From CAWUKT01 sp964352215 (GTDB lineage: Bacteria > Bacteroidota > Bacteroidia > J057 > JADKCL01): a stretch of DNA of 64,000 nt. The position numbers and the translations under genes are program-made. Positions 5,553 to 15,657 of this stretch are shown piece by piece. The stretch lies in assembly GCA_964352215.1 (NCBI GenBank), contig CAYGRE010000002.1:62001-126000 (forward strand), in the 5' to 3' direction. The notes below the pieces were generated by a model, which saw only the letters and a list, made by a program, of their open reading frames with translations, made no database searches and had not been told where the DNA came from. Position 1 is the stretch's first letter. Each line of letters starts with the position of its first letter.

Positions 5553-8489
5553 CTACCGCACAATCAAGCGTTCGACCTTCCTGGCTCCTCCACCCGCAGT
5601 GACTTGCAGCAAGTACTGCCCGGCCGGAAGCGACCCGAGGTCGAGCATGACACCAGCGCGTGCTTCGACTTCGTCGATGCTCCGTTCCAGCATGGTCTGG
5701 CCGACCAGGTTCATGACCTCAATCCTGGCCCCGCCGCTGAGTTCTCCATCCAAACGGAGCTCAGTATAATCTCCGGCTGGATTGGGAGCCAGTTCGACCA
5801 GCAATTGGTCATCCGGGCTGATGATCGCGGCGACGGTATTGGAGTAAGAAGAAACTCCATTCAGATCGACCTGAAGGAGACGGTATTCGTAGAGGATACC
5901 GGGACGGGCATTGCCATCGAGATAGCCATAAGAGACTTGTTGGGTCGTTTCGCCTTTGGAAGCGACAAATCCAATCCTGGTGAAGGCATCTTCGTAAGCG
6001 GCACGGCGCTGCACTTCAAACCCCCGGTTGTCTTCTTCCATGCTGACTTCCCAGTCGACCGCGATGTCGCGGGAACCGGCGGTGGCAGACAGGTGGACCC
6101 ATTCCACCGGAAATGCGGTGCAGAAGGGAGGCATGTCAAAGGCTTCATTGCCATCAGAACGGTTGTTGGAACTGCCCTGACTGGCAGAGAAACCCATGCC
6201 GCGCTTGGCGAAGGCTTCCCAAATGAGACAGGTATGGATGCCGCCAAAGTTGGCAGAATCGGCCTGGATAATGGCGTCGCGGCCATCCTCCATCCCAGGA
6301 TCGCAATTCAGGAAAGCCATCCCGTCGATAACGAGGCGCATGGCGATGTTATTGCCACCGGTCCCAGCTTCGAGATCGGGATCAAAACCATAGACGTCGA
6401 TCAGGGACCAGGTCATTTCCCAGATCATATTGCACCAGAGAAAACCGATGCCGTGGGGCCTGGAAATGGCGCCGGTATTGGCAATGTCCCCGTAAGTAAA
6501 AGGGTTAATGGCCATATTGGTGGAATAGGGAGCCGGGCGAATGCCATTGCCGGAAACCGGCTGGGAAATGGCAAAAGTGCCTATTCCCCGGGCATCACTA
6601 CCGGCATCACCTGGCTCAATGGTCATGATCAGACCGAGCCAGTCGCTCCAGCCTTCGCCCATCTGTTCCTGATTGCCGAGGCAACTGGTATTGTTCCCAC
6701 CTCCGACCAAACGGTTGGAAACGCCGTGCCCGTACTCATGGGCGATGATGCCATTGTCCAGGTCACCGTCTTTGTCTACCGCCCCCCCGGAACCGGATAG
6801 GCTGACGTTAACGCCAGAGCCGAGCTCGGCCCGGATGATTGCACAGTCCGCCTGGCTGATCATCACAGAAGGGATGGTGATGGCACCATTGTTGCCGCCC
6901 ATGGCAAATGGAGCCCCACCGACATTGTTACAGACAATGCAAGCGACGGCTCCTACATTCTGGGCATTGATTACTTTGTCGACAAAATTGCAATTGCCCC
7001 GGTCGACGAGGGCGATATTCCCATTGACCGCGGCCCCGTTGTTGAGCGCATTGCAGCCTTCGGTGGGCGCACCAGAACCGTCGTTGACGAGGACCAGGTT
7101 GCCAGTGATCGGGGTGGTCGGCAGTGCCGGGCCAAAGCCCGCTTCTACTGCATTGTAAGCTCCGGCGATATTTCCGGGGCTGTTGACGTCAAAATTGGTG
7201 GTTGCCTGACCGGTCCAGAGGAACATCTGCATCCGGGGATTTTGCCCATCGGGAGGGGTGCCAAAATTAGCATTGTTGATGCCACTGCCATCCTGACAAT
7301 CAGCATTAACATAATCCGATCCTGCGCCCCCGTTGCCATAGTTATTTTCCTGAAAATTTCCACCCAACTCGTCAAACCCATACAGGTAAAAGACGTCGTG
7401 GATCCGGTTGTTCCAGAAGAAGAGATTGGTCAATGCAGCATCGAGGTAAGTATTGGGCTGCAGGTTCAGGTTGATGGGGAAGTTGAAATCGAGGCTGGGA
7501 CCACCGTCGGCCATCGCACCAGTCCCGTTGTTGCCGTTCTGGTCTTCCTGGGCCCGGACATTGTTGCCGCGGGTGGTCGTGTATTCTGCACCGGGTACGC
7601 CATCGTCGTCGTGCCAACCAAAAGGCGAGGCGGTCAGGTTCCAGGGGTTGGAAACGATGGTTCGGTTACCGTGGTTGGGGCTTTCCAACGGATCGGCGTA
7701 GACGTTGTATGAGTTTGGGGGAGGGGCCGCAGCGGGCAAGGGAGTGGGTGCGAAGTCGTGCAATTGCAGGGCAGCGCCATCAGAAAGGTGCTCCACTACA
7801 CAATCTTCATCTCCCTCATGGGGTCCAAAATTGCAGGTCGTCATCCAGTCAAATTCGCTCAGTACCCGGCCATTCAATGCATCGATCCGCAAGCTCCACC
7901 AGTGGGAGCCATCCTCGGTGAGGATGCTGAGGTCCCAGCAAAGGCGCAGTTGCTGCCCATCCTTTTCGACGTACATCAGGCGAACCGGGATATCTTCCTG
8001 GGAAACACCGCCATTGCTCAGGAGTCCTTGCTGGTCATCTCCTTCGGGACGCTGGATAAATCTCAGGTCCTGGGGTGTCCCCAGGTTGTAGACAGAAGCA
8101 GCCGCCAGGACAGCATCCGTAGCACTCAGAGTTGGAACGGTGGTATTGACCCGGCGGGCGATATCTGGCAAACAGGCTACTCCCATGCTGAGTACCCGTC
8201 CCTGGTCATTGATATTCACATTGACATTGGCCTGAAAGATACCAATCCCGCGATATGCCTGACGAAAGTAGACGTGAGAGACGCCATTGAGCCGGGAAGT
8301 ATAGTTGTCGGTTACGATCATGTCGTCCACGTCCTGTGGAGTCAATTCGTAACTGGCAGCCTTGTCCTTCAGGTGATTGAGGGCGATTTGCACAGGGGAT
8401 TGGGCGGTTAAGATGCCTCCCGTGCATAAAAAAATAATGGCGCTCAGCCAGAAAGCGGCTTTATGCAGTGATTGAAAAATACGTTCCAT
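5553..8489 (-). CDS. secreted M36 (fungalysin) metalloprotease with PA and T9SS sorting domains
   Basis: 978 residues. Signal peptide 1-29 ('LSAIIFLCTGGILTAQ'); FTP-type propeptide about 35-215; M36 catalytic domain about 260-790, interrupted by a protease-associated (PA) domain about 445-560. The zinc motif HEYGH is at 584-588, with the third ligand in 'GEGWSDW' (Glu612). The C-terminal region has a beta-sandwich (795-890) and a T9SS type A sorting domain from about 898 ('LAPNPAGDYTELRL') to the end. It should be exported through Sec and T9SS to the cell surface or medium, where it degrades proteins. M36 proteins with an inserted PA domain are common in Bacteroidota. It is divergent from the TonB receptor at 8655, and a repeat array lies beyond its 3' end. 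Confidence 0.95.
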   Translation of the reverse strand: MERIFQSLHKAAFWLSAIIFLCTGGILTAQSPVQIALNHLKDKAASYELTPQDVDDMIVTDNYTSRLNGVSHVYFRQAYRGIGIFQANVNVNINDQGRVLSMGVACLPDIARRVNTTVPTLSATDAVLAAASVYNLGTPQDLRFIQRPEGDDQQGLLSNGGVSQEDIPVRLMYVEKDGQQLRLCWDLSILTEDGSHWWSLRIDALNGRVLSEFDWMTTCNFGPHEGDEDCVVEHLSDGAALQLHDFAPTPLPAAAPPPNSYNVYADPLESPNHGNRTIVSNPWNLTASPFGWHDDDGVPGAEYTTTRGNNVRAQEDQNGNNGTGAMADGGPSLDFNFPINLNLQPNTYLDAALTNLFFWNNRIHDVFYLYGFDELGGNFQENNYGNGGAGSDYVNADCQDGSGINNANFGTPPDGQNPRMQMFLWTGQATTNFDVNSPGNIAGAYNAVEAGFGPALPTTPITGNLVLVNDGSGAPTEGCNALNNGAAVNGNIALVDRGNCNFVDKVINAQNVGAVACIVCNNVGGAPFAMGGNNGAITIPSVMISQADCAIIRAELGSGVNVSLSGSGGAVDKDGDLDNGIIAHEYGHGVSNRLVGGGNNTSCLGNQEQMGEGWSDWLGLIMTIEPGDAGSDARGIGTFAISQPVSGNGIRPAPYSTNMAINPFTYGDIANTGAISRPHGIGFLWCNMIWEMTWSLIDVYGFDPDLEAGTGGNNIAMRLVIDGMAFLNCDPGMEDGRDAIIQADSANFGGIHTCLIWEAFAKRGMGFSASQGSSNNRSDGNEAFDMPPFCTAFPVEWVHLSATAGSRDIAVDWEVSMEEDNRGFEVQRRAAYEDAFTRIGFVASKGETTQQVSYGYLDGNARPGILYEYRLLQVDLNGVSSYSNTVAAIISPDDQLLVELAPNPAGDYTELRLDGELSGGARIEVMNLVGQTMLERSIDEVEARAGVMLDLGSLPAGQYLLQVTAGGGARKVERLIVR

Positions 8490-8654
8490 GATCCAAAAGT
8501 TCTTTTTCCCTGAGCTTCAATAAGGAATTTACAGCGTTGTAACAATATACGCATTTTTTGTTGTTATCCCCCAAGGAGAGGCCTACCCCACCAAATTCCC
8601 CCCTGTTTCTTATCCATATTTATTTAGAACTTACCCCCGCAATCTACCGCCACT

Positions 8655-11030
8655 ATGAATCGATACGTCCTTCTGCTTTCACTTCTCCTGCTTGCCGGTC
8701 TCCTGCCCGCGCAAAATGTCACCCTCAGTGGATACATCCAGGACCTCGAAACCGGGGAGCCGCTGATCGGAGCTTCGGTATTTGATACCAGGTCCCAAAA
8801 AGGCGCTATCAGCAACGAATATGGCTTTTACAGCCTGACTTTGCCTGCCGACAGTGTCATTCTTCGCACTTCCTATGTCGGCTACCAGGCTATGGAGTTC
8901 CGCCTCAAGGTCACCGCCAACCAGCAATTCATGATCAATATGAAGGCTTCGCTGGTGCTCGATGCGGTGGAGATTTCTGCAAGTGACCTGGAGCGGATTG
9001 AGGAGCAAACCCAGATGAGTGCGATTGATATTTCGATGGACAAGGTGAAGGCACTACCGGTATTTCTGGGAGAAAAAGACGTATTGAAGACAATTCAGTT
9101 ACTTCCCGGGGTGCAATCCGGGAGCGAAGGTGCGAGTGGGATTTATGTGCGGGGCGGTGGCCAAGACCAAAATCTGATCCTCCTGGATGGGGTACCGATC
9201 TACAATGCTTCCCACCTGTTTGGCTTTTTCTCAGTCTTCAATGCAGACGCCATCAACAGTGCCAAGTTGATCAAGGGTGGATTCCCAGCCCGGTATGGGG
9301 GTCGATTGTCCTCGGTGATCGACATCCGCATGAAGGAAGGGAATATGAAAGAGCTTCATGCGGAGGGCAGCATCGGGGTTGTTTCTTCTAAGCTGACCAT
9401 CGAAGGGCCGATTGTGAAAGACAAAACCTCATTCATTGTCTCCGGACGGAGAACCTACCTCGACCTGCTGGCCCGGCCCCTGATCAAGCTCTCCCAAAGA
9501 AACAACGAGGAGCAGATCGACGGGGGCTACTACTTCTGGGACTTCAACGCGAAGGTCAACCATAAATTCTCAGAAAGCAGCCGCCTCTTTGCCAGTGGCT
9601 ATTTCGGACAGGATCGGTTTTTTGCCAGCATCGAAGACCGGTTTTCCTTTGGCGGCGAAAGCAACGAGGAAACGGAAAGCAACAACCTTCGCTGGGGCAA
9701 TGCGATCATGGCTCTCCGTTGGAACAAGATCATCGGCCCCAAATTATTTGTCAATGTCACCGGAACCTACAGCCAGTATAAATTTGACATTGGTTTTGAC
9801 TCAGAAGCAAAAGTTACCCGGCCCGATACTTCCTTCACGGAAAACTTCGGCTTTTCTTACCTCTCCGGAATCAGGGATTGGACGGGAAAGGTCGATTTTG
9901 ATTACCACCCTTCCGCCAACCACGCGGTCAAATTTGGGGGTGGCAACACCTACCATACCTTCACCCCCGGGGTCAACCAATTCACAGCCACCGAGCTGAA
10001 CACCACTCCGATCGACACCACCTTTGGATCGGCCCAGCAATTCGCCCATGAACACTGGGTTTATATAGAGGATGATTGGAAGGTTTCTTCCCGGTTCAAA
10101 GTCAATGCAGGGCTTCATTTCTCGGGTTTTCTGGCAAAGGACAAATGGTATTCCAGCCTTCAGCCCAGAGTTTCGGCCCGCTTCCTGCTGGATGACAAAT
10201 CTTCCCTCAAAGCTTCTTATGCCCGGATGACCCAATTTCTCCACCTCCTGACCAACCCATCTATCGGCCTGCCTACGGATCTCTGGGTTCCGGTAACCGA
10301 CCAGGTGGCACCTCAGCAGTCTCACCAGGTTGCGATTGGTTACGCGCGGAGCTTGCCGGAGGGATTCCAGATTACGGTAGAGGGGTACTACAAGCAAATG
10401 ACTGGCCTGATTGATTACAAAGAAGGGACCAGTTTCTTAGGGACAGGGCAGGATTGGCAGGAAAAAGTCGTTTTTGGCAAGGGGAATAGCTATGGAGGTG
10501 AGATCCTGCTCGAGCGAAAATTCGGCAAGACCAGCGGCTGGATTGGCTACACCCTCAGCTGGACCAACCGCCAATTTGACGACCTGAACTTTGGCGAACC
10601 CTTCCCCTATATCTTCGACCGCCGCCACGATGTAGGCCTCGCGGTTACCCATAAGTTCAACGAACGGGTTGATGTAGGCCTGGTTTGGGTCTATGGTACC
10701 GGCAATGCCCTTACTTTGGGGCAGGAGCGCTACCTCGGCATTAACAGTACGGGGACCAACAGTATTTTTGGAGGCTTGCAGGAACTGGAGTTTATCGGTC
10801 AACGCAACAATTACCGAATGCCTTCCTACCACCGGCTGGACCTGGGGGTCAACCTTCACAAGCAGAAGAAGAAATTCAAACGGACCTGGAGTTTTGGTGT
10901 CTACAATGCCTATTCCCGGCAAAACCCTTTCTTCCTCTACTTCGGTTTTGACAACGCTAACCAGCGGAAGTTGTACCAGATCAGCTTGTTCCCCCTTATT
11001 CCCAGCGTTTCTTACGGCTTCAAATTTTGA
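8655..11030 (+). CDS. TonB-dependent receptor with carboxypeptidase-regulatory-like domain
   Basis: 791 residues. Signal peptide 1-19. A CarboxypepD_reg-like beta-sandwich spans about 22-100 ('SGYIQDLETGEPLIGASVFD', 'SYVGYQ'). The plug domain spans about 130-230 ('GIYVRGGGQDQNLILLDGVP', 'GGFPARYGGRLSSVIDIRMK'), and the outer-membrane beta-barrel continues to a terminal Phe ('SVSYGFKF'). It imports a substrate that cannot be named from sequence, using TonB/ExbBD energy. The next gene (DUF4249) starts 11 bp after its stop; this pairing recurs across Bacteroidota, suggesting the lipoprotein is a surface accessory of the receptor. No SusD homologue is adjacent, so a classic glycan-uptake locus is unlikely. 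Confidence 0.93.
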   Translation: MNRYVLLLSLLLLAGLLPAQNVTLSGYIQDLETGEPLIGASVFDTRSQKGAISNEYGFYSLTLPADSVILRTSYVGYQAMEFRLKVTANQQFMINMKASLVLDAVEISASDLERIEEQTQMSAIDISMDKVKALPVFLGEKDVLKTIQLLPGVQSGSEGASGIYVRGGGQDQNLILLDGVPIYNASHLFGFFSVFNADAINSAKLIKGGFPARYGGRLSSVIDIRMKEGNMKELHAEGSIGVVSSKLTIEGPIVKDKTSFIVSGRRTYLDLLARPLIKLSQRNNEEQIDGGYYFWDFNAKVNHKFSESSRLFASGYFGQDRFFASIEDRFSFGGESNEETESNNLRWGNAIMALRWNKIIGPKLFVNVTGTYSQYKFDIGFDSEAKVTRPDTSFTENFGFSYLSGIRDWTGKVDFDYHPSANHAVKFGGGNTYHTFTPGVNQFTATELNTTPIDTTFGSAQQFAHEHWVYIEDDWKVSSRFKVNAGLHFSGFLAKDKWYSSLQPRVSARFLLDDKSSLKASYARMTQFLHLLTNPSIGLPTDLWVPVTDQVAPQQSHQVAIGYARSLPEGFQITVEGYYKQMTGLIDYKEGTSFLGTGQDWQEKVVFGKGNSYGGEILLERKFGKTSGWIGYTLSWTNRQFDDLNFGEPFPYIFDRRHDVGLAVTHKFNERVDVGLVWVYGTGNALTLGQERYLGINSTGTNSIFGGLQELEFIGQRNNYRMPSYHRLDLGVNLHKQKKKFKRTWSFGVYNAYSRQNPFFLYFGFDNANQRKLYQISLFPLIPSVSYGFKF

Positions 11031-11041
11031 TCTCCCCCACC

Positions 11042-11956
11042 ATGAAATATATCCTCCTGTTTTCCCTCACCCTGCTTTCCCTGACCACCCTCACGACCCT
11101 GCAAAGTTGTGAAAAGGAAATCCCATTTGATGCGGAAGTCTCGGAACCCAAATTGGTGCTCAACAGTCTGTTCACCTCCGACTCGGTCTGGCGGGTGCAT
11201 GTCAGCCGGAGCCTCAGCGTGCTGGATACCGGCCAATTGGACCCGGTCACGGATGCGATGCTCACCATCAGCGATGGTTCAGGTAATCCGGTTGCCACCC
11301 TGCAACACCTGGGGATAGGTCTGTACGAAAGCAGTACGGCCATGCCAAGCCCTGACCAGAGTTACCGCATCGATGCCAGCGCTCCCGGTTATGAACCCGT
11401 CTATGCCGTTGATGAGATTCCCGGCACGGTCCAGATCATCAGTCTGGATACATTCTACCGCTATGACCCTGACAGCAACCTGACCATTGATTTCGAACTC
11501 ACCTTCGCCGACCCTACCGGAGCGCGGAATTTTTATATGGTTGATTTGCTGGCGTCCTATACTTATGTCTTTGGTACGGACACCATATTCGATTCCTACC
11601 CGGCTTATGTGCAATGTACCGATCCCAATATTGAAACGGACAATGGATTCTCCGGCCTCGGGTTTGAGAATTACTATGAATACATCCTCCTGAAAGACCT
11701 TGCCTTTGACGGGCAAAACTATACGCTGAGGTTCACAGTCGAAGATTTGTTCAGAGATCCTTTCGCGGAGAGCCGGCTGACCTTAAGTCTGGTGACCAGC
11801 AGCGAGGCCTTTTTCAATTACCGCAGGTCTTACAGTGCCTTTCGCAATACCCAGGGCGACCCGTTTGCCCAACCAGTGCAGGTCTATTCGAATGTTGAGG
11901 GGGGACATGGGATTTTTGCCGGGGGAGCCCGGCAGGTCTGGGAGATTGAATATTAA
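11042..11956 (+). CDS. DUF4249 lipoprotein
   Basis: 304 residues from the ATG at 11042. The signal 'MKYILLFSLTLLSLTTLTTL' leads to a lipobox 'LQSC' with Cys23. The mature protein matches the DUF4249 layout: 'EPKLVLNSLFTSDSVWRVHV' near 35-55, the 'ITDG'-like 'LTISDGSGNPVATL' near 75, then beta-rich repeats to the C-terminus. DUF4249 proteins sit next to TonB receptors and probably lie at the outer-membrane surface, but have no proven biochemical role. It forms a two-gene unit with the receptor ending at 11030. Its stop faces the convergent lipoprotein gene at 11970. Confidence 0.9.
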   Translation: MKYILLFSLTLLSLTTLTTLQSCEKEIPFDAEVSEPKLVLNSLFTSDSVWRVHVSRSLSVLDTGQLDPVTDAMLTISDGSGNPVATLQHLGIGLYESSTAMPSPDQSYRIDASAPGYEPVYAVDEIPGTVQIISLDTFYRYDPDSNLTIDFELTFADPTGARNFYMVDLLASYTYVFGTDTIFDSYPAYVQCTDPNIETDNGFSGLGFENYYEYILLKDLAFDGQNYTLRFTVEDLFRDPFAESRLTLSLVTSSEAFFNYRRSYSAFRNTQGDPFAQPVQVYSNVEGGHGIFAGGARQVWEIEY

Positions 11957-11969
11957 ATAGATGGAGAGC

Positions 11970-12437
11970 TTAAATCTTTTCAAAAACTTTGATCCAGGTA
12001 TCCCCATTGTCATCTACCATACGAATGACGTGTCTATCTTTATTCATTTCGAGGATATCCCAGGTTGAAATGCAGTCTGAAGTGCAGTCGCGGGTTTCGT
12101 CATTAACTGTAAGTGTTAAGGTTGTAAAGGTAATTTGAGTTCCTTTTTCATGGATTCGAAAGAGAAATGTGCTCCCACCGGCAACTACTCCTCCCAACCC
12201 CAGATCCAAGGAAAAATCTTGTAATCCTGTACAATCAGCATTTTTCACATTGCACTTATTGTAAATTTGAGTTAGGACCAGAATCCCACCCGTATCTTGC
12301 TCCTCCCCATTAATCGTGGTGGATGTCTGAGACCAACTCCCATCACCAAGCCATTCAACATACTTTTGATCCTTGGAGCAGCTGGTAAAAAGTACTGTTA
12401 GCAAAAGGAGGGTTCCTACATGTCTGAAGCTAGCCAT
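11970..12437 (-). CDS. lipocalin-like lipoprotein, unknown ligand
   Basis: 155 residues. A lipoprotein signal ends in 'LFTSC' with Cys20. The mature part begins with 'LGDGSWSQTSTTINGEE', a Gly-x-Trp segment followed by a beta-strand run, and ends with 'IRMVDDNGDTWIKVFEKI'. This overall pattern resembles the lipocalin-like domains of Bacteroidota lipoproteins. Two Cys pairs (around 78/86 and 134/138) may form disulfides in the periplasm. No close family is recognised. It is monocistronic, convergent with the DUF4249 gene and divergent from the gene at 12624. Confidence 0.7.
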   Translation of the reverse strand: MASFRHVGTLLLLTVLFTSCSKDQKYVEWLGDGSWSQTSTTINGEEQDTGGILVLTQIYNKCNVKNADCTGLQDFSLDLGLGGVVAGGSTFLFRIHEKGTQITFTTLTLTVNDETRDCTSDCISTWDILEMNKDRHVIRMVDDNGDTWIKVFEKI

Positions 12438-12623
12438 GTTTTAAAAATAGGGAATACCCTGTGGTGGTCCAATTTGAATGAAGTATAACTCAACCTCGCA
12501 GAAAAGATAAACGACATATTTGCCAGCATAAAAACCATTCGGGAATTGGATTTAGGCTTTCCAAGGTTTCCCCTTGTTCCCTTAGCAGGAACACTCGATA
12601 TTCCATCTGACAAGACCAACACT

Positions 12624-13859
12624 ATGAAAAACCTAAAAACCCTTCTACTCTTCCTCGGAATATCCATTTCGTTTTCCACTTCCCAAGCGCAATTTCAAAT
12701 TTGCAATTCATCTACCAACCAAGACCTTCATGATGTCTACTTCGTAGATGCCAACCTCGGGATTGCGGTTGGGGATTCCGGTGTGATCGTCAGAAGTACA
12801 GATGGGGGCTTGAATTGGGTCACTATCATGTCTGAGGACACGGTCTCATTCAGGAAGGTCCGGTTTTTTGATGGGTTTAATGGGATGGCCATCGGTTCTG
12901 ACCTCTACAAAACCAGCGATGCCGGATTGACCTGGGTCCCGGTTGCGAGCCTCAATACGGATCACTTTGACATCGCGGTTCTGGATTCAACTACCTGCCT
13001 GGTTACGGGTTACCCCAATTCCCTTCTCCGGTCTACGGATAAGGGGGCAACCTTTGGGATTCTAATGGGCCCTACTTCACCAAGCTATGAATATGGTCTT
13101 CTCAGCTTCGTAGATGAAAACATCGGTTATGCCTGTGGCTACGGAGGAGGCGATACCAGAATCACAAGGAAGACCATAGATGGTGGGGTTTCATGGGTAG
13201 TAGTCATGGATTCCGCCAATGGAGGAAACCCGACGGTGATGGAAGCCATGTACTTTGTCTCTGAAAATACCGGATTCAAAGGTGGGTGGTACAATGCGCA
13301 TCTGCAAAAGACGGTTGATGGGGCCAATCATTGGGATTGGGTTACTTACCAAGACTCGACCCAATACCTTCAAATCCTCGACTTCCACATTGAAGCCAAC
13401 CAACCTGGTGCTTACTATGCCTCAGGCTGGTATGGTGAACTATCCAAATCAACCGATGGTGGGGACACCTGGTTCAACCTGAACTCCGGGCTTTCAAATA
13501 CGACTTCTCTTTACGGGATTTTCTTTTTGGATGAAGAGACGGGATGGGCAGTGGGCAGTTACGGGAGTATTATCAAGACTACCACCGGTGGGGTAATTTT
13601 GGGCATGGAAGAGGTAGTTTCTGATTTGGCATCCAGGATCACGATTTCCCCCAACCCATCAACTGACATCATCCATCTGAGCTATCCGAATGACCTTGAA
13701 GTGATTTCCATTAGGGTCATTGATGCCCATGGAAGGAATTTGCGTTCAGGATCCAGTGGTGAAAAAGCAATTGACCTGACCGGGCTCTCCGCTGGTATCT
13801 ATTTCATAGAATTAGTTACGGATCAAGGTCGCTGGGTCAGGCAAGTTGTCAAAAATTGA
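12624..13859 (+). CDS. secreted YCF48/BNR-type beta-propeller protein with T9SS sorting domain
   Basis: 411 residues from the ATG at 12624, chosen because 'MKNLKTLLLFLGISISF' is a clean signal peptide (an upstream in-frame ATG at 12546 precedes it). The body carries repeated 'S-T-D-G-G-x-x-W' propeller motifs ('RSTDGGLNWV', 'KTSDAGLTWV', 'KTIDGGVSWV', 'KSTDGGDTWF') and 'ETGWAVGSYGSI' strands, as in YCF48/sialidase-like propellers. A type A T9SS domain starts near 335 ('RITISPNPSTDIIHLSY') and ends 'GRWVRQVVKN'. It is probably surface-anchored or released. No catalytic residues of a glycosidase are apparent, so binding is more likely than catalysis. Confidence 0.88.
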   Translation: MKNLKTLLLFLGISISFSTSQAQFQICNSSTNQDLHDVYFVDANLGIAVGDSGVIVRSTDGGLNWVTIMSEDTVSFRKVRFFDGFNGMAIGSDLYKTSDAGLTWVPVASLNTDHFDIAVLDSTTCLVTGYPNSLLRSTDKGATFGILMGPTSPSYEYGLLSFVDENIGYACGYGGGDTRITRKTIDGGVSWVVVMDSANGGNPTVMEAMYFVSENTGFKGGWYNAHLQKTVDGANHWDWVTYQDSTQYLQILDFHIEANQPGAYYASGWYGELSKSTDGGDTWFNLNSGLSNTTSLYGIFFLDEETGWAVGSYGSIIKTTTGGVILGMEEVVSDLASRITISPNPSTDIIHLSYPNDLEVISIRVIDAHGRNLRSGSSGEKAIDLTGLSAGIYFIELVTDQGRWVRQVVKN

Positions 13860-13862
13860 GAT

Positions 13863-14546
13863 TCAAAAGGATTTATTCTTGAAGATGGCCGAGGAGAGAA
13901 GCATCAGCCCGACCGTAATCACAGCCCCGATCAGCAGAGACCAGAGCATCGAATTGTCCAGTCCAAACATGGTTGGCAGGGCAGGAAGCAGAGGCAGGTT
14001 TCCACCCACGAACAAGATCAAGAGGACTCCGAGCAGGATAGAATCGGCCAATACGCCAACTAAAATGCCAGTCGCGGCAAAGGCGCCTACGATTCCTACG
14101 CTCATCACAAAGGACTCCAGGGTTTTTTCGATGATAAAGCTGGAAGGTGGATTGCCGGCAATGGTGTCGACCAGGATACCGGTAAAGAGGGCGATGATAC
14201 AGGCCAGTATCACGCAGAGAAAGACGGAGAGGAATTTAGACCAAAGGAGGTCGCTACGCCGGATGGGGCGGATTACGAAGATTTCGTAGACCTTGGCATT
14301 CTTCTCATTGATGATGTTCACCGTGAGCATGATCGCGGTGATCTGCGCCCCGAGGTTGGACACGATGTAGCCAATGAAGATGGTCATGGGAACTTCCTGA
14401 CCGGGCATCATCTCGGTCATTTGGCCACCTATCAGAAAATATACGAGGATTCCGATCAGGGGAAGCAGTACCCAAAGGGCGATCATAACCCCTGATTTAT
14501 AGAACCCGTTCAGTTCGTCGCGGAAAAGGAGGGTGAAGTTTTTCAT
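13863..14546 (-). CDS. ABC transporter permease
   Basis: 227 residues with about six membrane helices: near 20-42 ('VMIALWVLLPLIGILVYFLI'), 55-78, 105-128 ('FLSVFLCVILACIIALFTGI'), 145-165, 168-190 and 200-220. This is the ABC-2 permease layout. The start overlaps the ATPase stop by 4 bp (ATGA at 14543-14546), so translation is coupled and the two form one exporter. Substrate is unknown; stand-alone ABC-2 pairs move lipids, polysaccharides, antibiotics or proteins, and no neighbour points to one. Confidence 0.88.
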   Translation of the reverse strand: MKNFTLLFRDELNGFYKSGVMIALWVLLPLIGILVYFLIGGQMTEMMPGQEVPMTIFIGYIVSNLGAQITAIMLTVNIINEKNAKVYEIFVIRPIRRSDLLWSKFLSVFLCVILACIIALFTGILVDTIAGNPPSSFIIEKTLESFVMSVGIVGAFAATGILVGVLADSILLGVLLILFVGGNLPLLPALPTMFGLDNSMLWSLLIGAVITVGLMLLSSAIFKNKSF

Positions 14547-15487
14547 TTTTTGCCCAGGAATCTCATGTACAACAAATCCAAGCTTGGAGGGATGTTACCA
14601 GCCTTGCGGATCTTACCGCCATTGGCCAGGGTCTGGGTGATGACCTGGTGGATGAGTTCGTCGGTATTGTCATCGGGAAAGAAGACAATCTTGTATTGCG
14701 ACTCAGTGACTTTCTGCATCGGCCTTGTCCCGGCGATCTCGTTCAGATACCCCATTGATCCCGGGATCTGAGAAAACTCGACCACCAACTCATTGGGGAT
14801 ACCAATATGCCGTTTGAGGTCTTCAAGGGAGCCTTTTACCCGCAGGTGACCTTCGCTGATCAGGCCCATCCGGTCGGCTACGTCCTGCACATCGCTCAGG
14901 ATATGCGAGGAAAAGATCACGGTGGTGCCCTGGTTTCGGATATCGCGGATCACGTCTTTGAGGAGGAGGCGACTCGAGGGATCAAGGCCGGAAAGTGGCT
15001 CGTCCAGCACCAGCAATTTGGGTTTGTGCAGGAGGGCCTGGATAAATCCAACCTTCTGCATCATCCCCCCTGACAATTGCCGTACTTTATATTTACCCCA
15101 GCCCCCGAGACCGAAGCGTTCCAGCCATTCCGGGATCACCTTGTCCAGTTCTGAATTTTCCATTCCGGAGAGGAGCCCGAAGGTGCGCAAGGCATTGTCA
15201 ACGGTTCGCCAACGCTGGAAGGACACGCCCTGGGGAAGGTAGCCGATCAACTGGTGAACCTTGTTCCTGTCTTGGGGAAGATTGAAACCACCTACGCGGA
15301 GATTCCCTTCAAACTTGTTGATCAAGCCAACCAGAACCTTCATCGTGGTGGTCTTGCCGGCGCCGTTGGGACCGATATAACCAAATATCTCTCCTTCCCT
15401 CAGATTGAGAGTAAGGTTGATCAAACCTTTGTTCCCAAAGTAGGTCTTGGAGACATTTTCAAAGGAGACGAGGGCGTTTTTATCCAT
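14543..15487 (-). CDS. ABC transporter ATP-binding protein
   Basis: 314 residues. Walker A 'GPNGAGKTT' at 39-47; Q-loop 'YLPQG' near 83-87; signature 'LSGGM' at 138-142; Walker B 'LLVLDEP' at 158-164; D-loop 'SGLDPSS'; switch His in 'FSSHILSD' near 195. A C-terminal extension (about 215-314) is typical of ATPases that partner ABC-2 exporters. It supplies ATP hydrolysis to the permease encoded immediately downstream. It is the first gene of the pair; about 160 bp separates it from the next gene upstream. Confidence 0.95.
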   Translation of the reverse strand: MDKNALVSFENVSKTYFGNKGLINLTLNLREGEIFGYIGPNGAGKTTTMKVLVGLINKFEGNLRVGGFNLPQDRNKVHQLIGYLPQGVSFQRWRTVDNALRTFGLLSGMENSELDKVIPEWLERFGLGGWGKYKVRQLSGGMMQKVGFIQALLHKPKLLVLDEPLSGLDPSSRLLLKDVIRDIRNQGTTVIFSSHILSDVQDVADRMGLISEGHLRVKGSLEDLKRHIGIPNELVVEFSQIPGSMGYLNEIAGTRPMQKVTESQYKIVFFPDDNTDELIHQVITQTLANGGKIRKAGNIPPSLDLLYMRFLGKK

Positions 15488-15598
15488 AGTCAGATACTTC
15501 TTGGTACCTCAATTGCTCGAAAATAATCCTATTGTGTGGCAAAAGCCAGAGAATAGGGCTTCCAATACGTGAATTCGCAAGATTTATACCGTTCGGAG

Positions 15599-15657
15599 GT
15601 GTGGGTGCCGGCCTAAGATGTCGATGCCGGACCAGCTCGTGTGGGCCGGCTTAAGAT
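15599..15657. repeat. imperfect direct repeat overlapping a stop codon
   Basis: The word GCCGGCCTAAGAT at about 15607-15619 recurs as GCCGGCTTAAGAT at 15645-15657, each preceded by a GTGTGG word, about 38 bp apart. The second copy contains the TAA stop of the AhpD-like gene (minus strand). It looks like a short duplication of the gene's 3' end. Confidence 0.5.

Noticed and set aside
5541..6800. 419-residue plus-strand frame opposite the M36 protease
   Set aside because: The antisense protease is complete with all catalytic motifs. The opposite frame has no recognisable domain.
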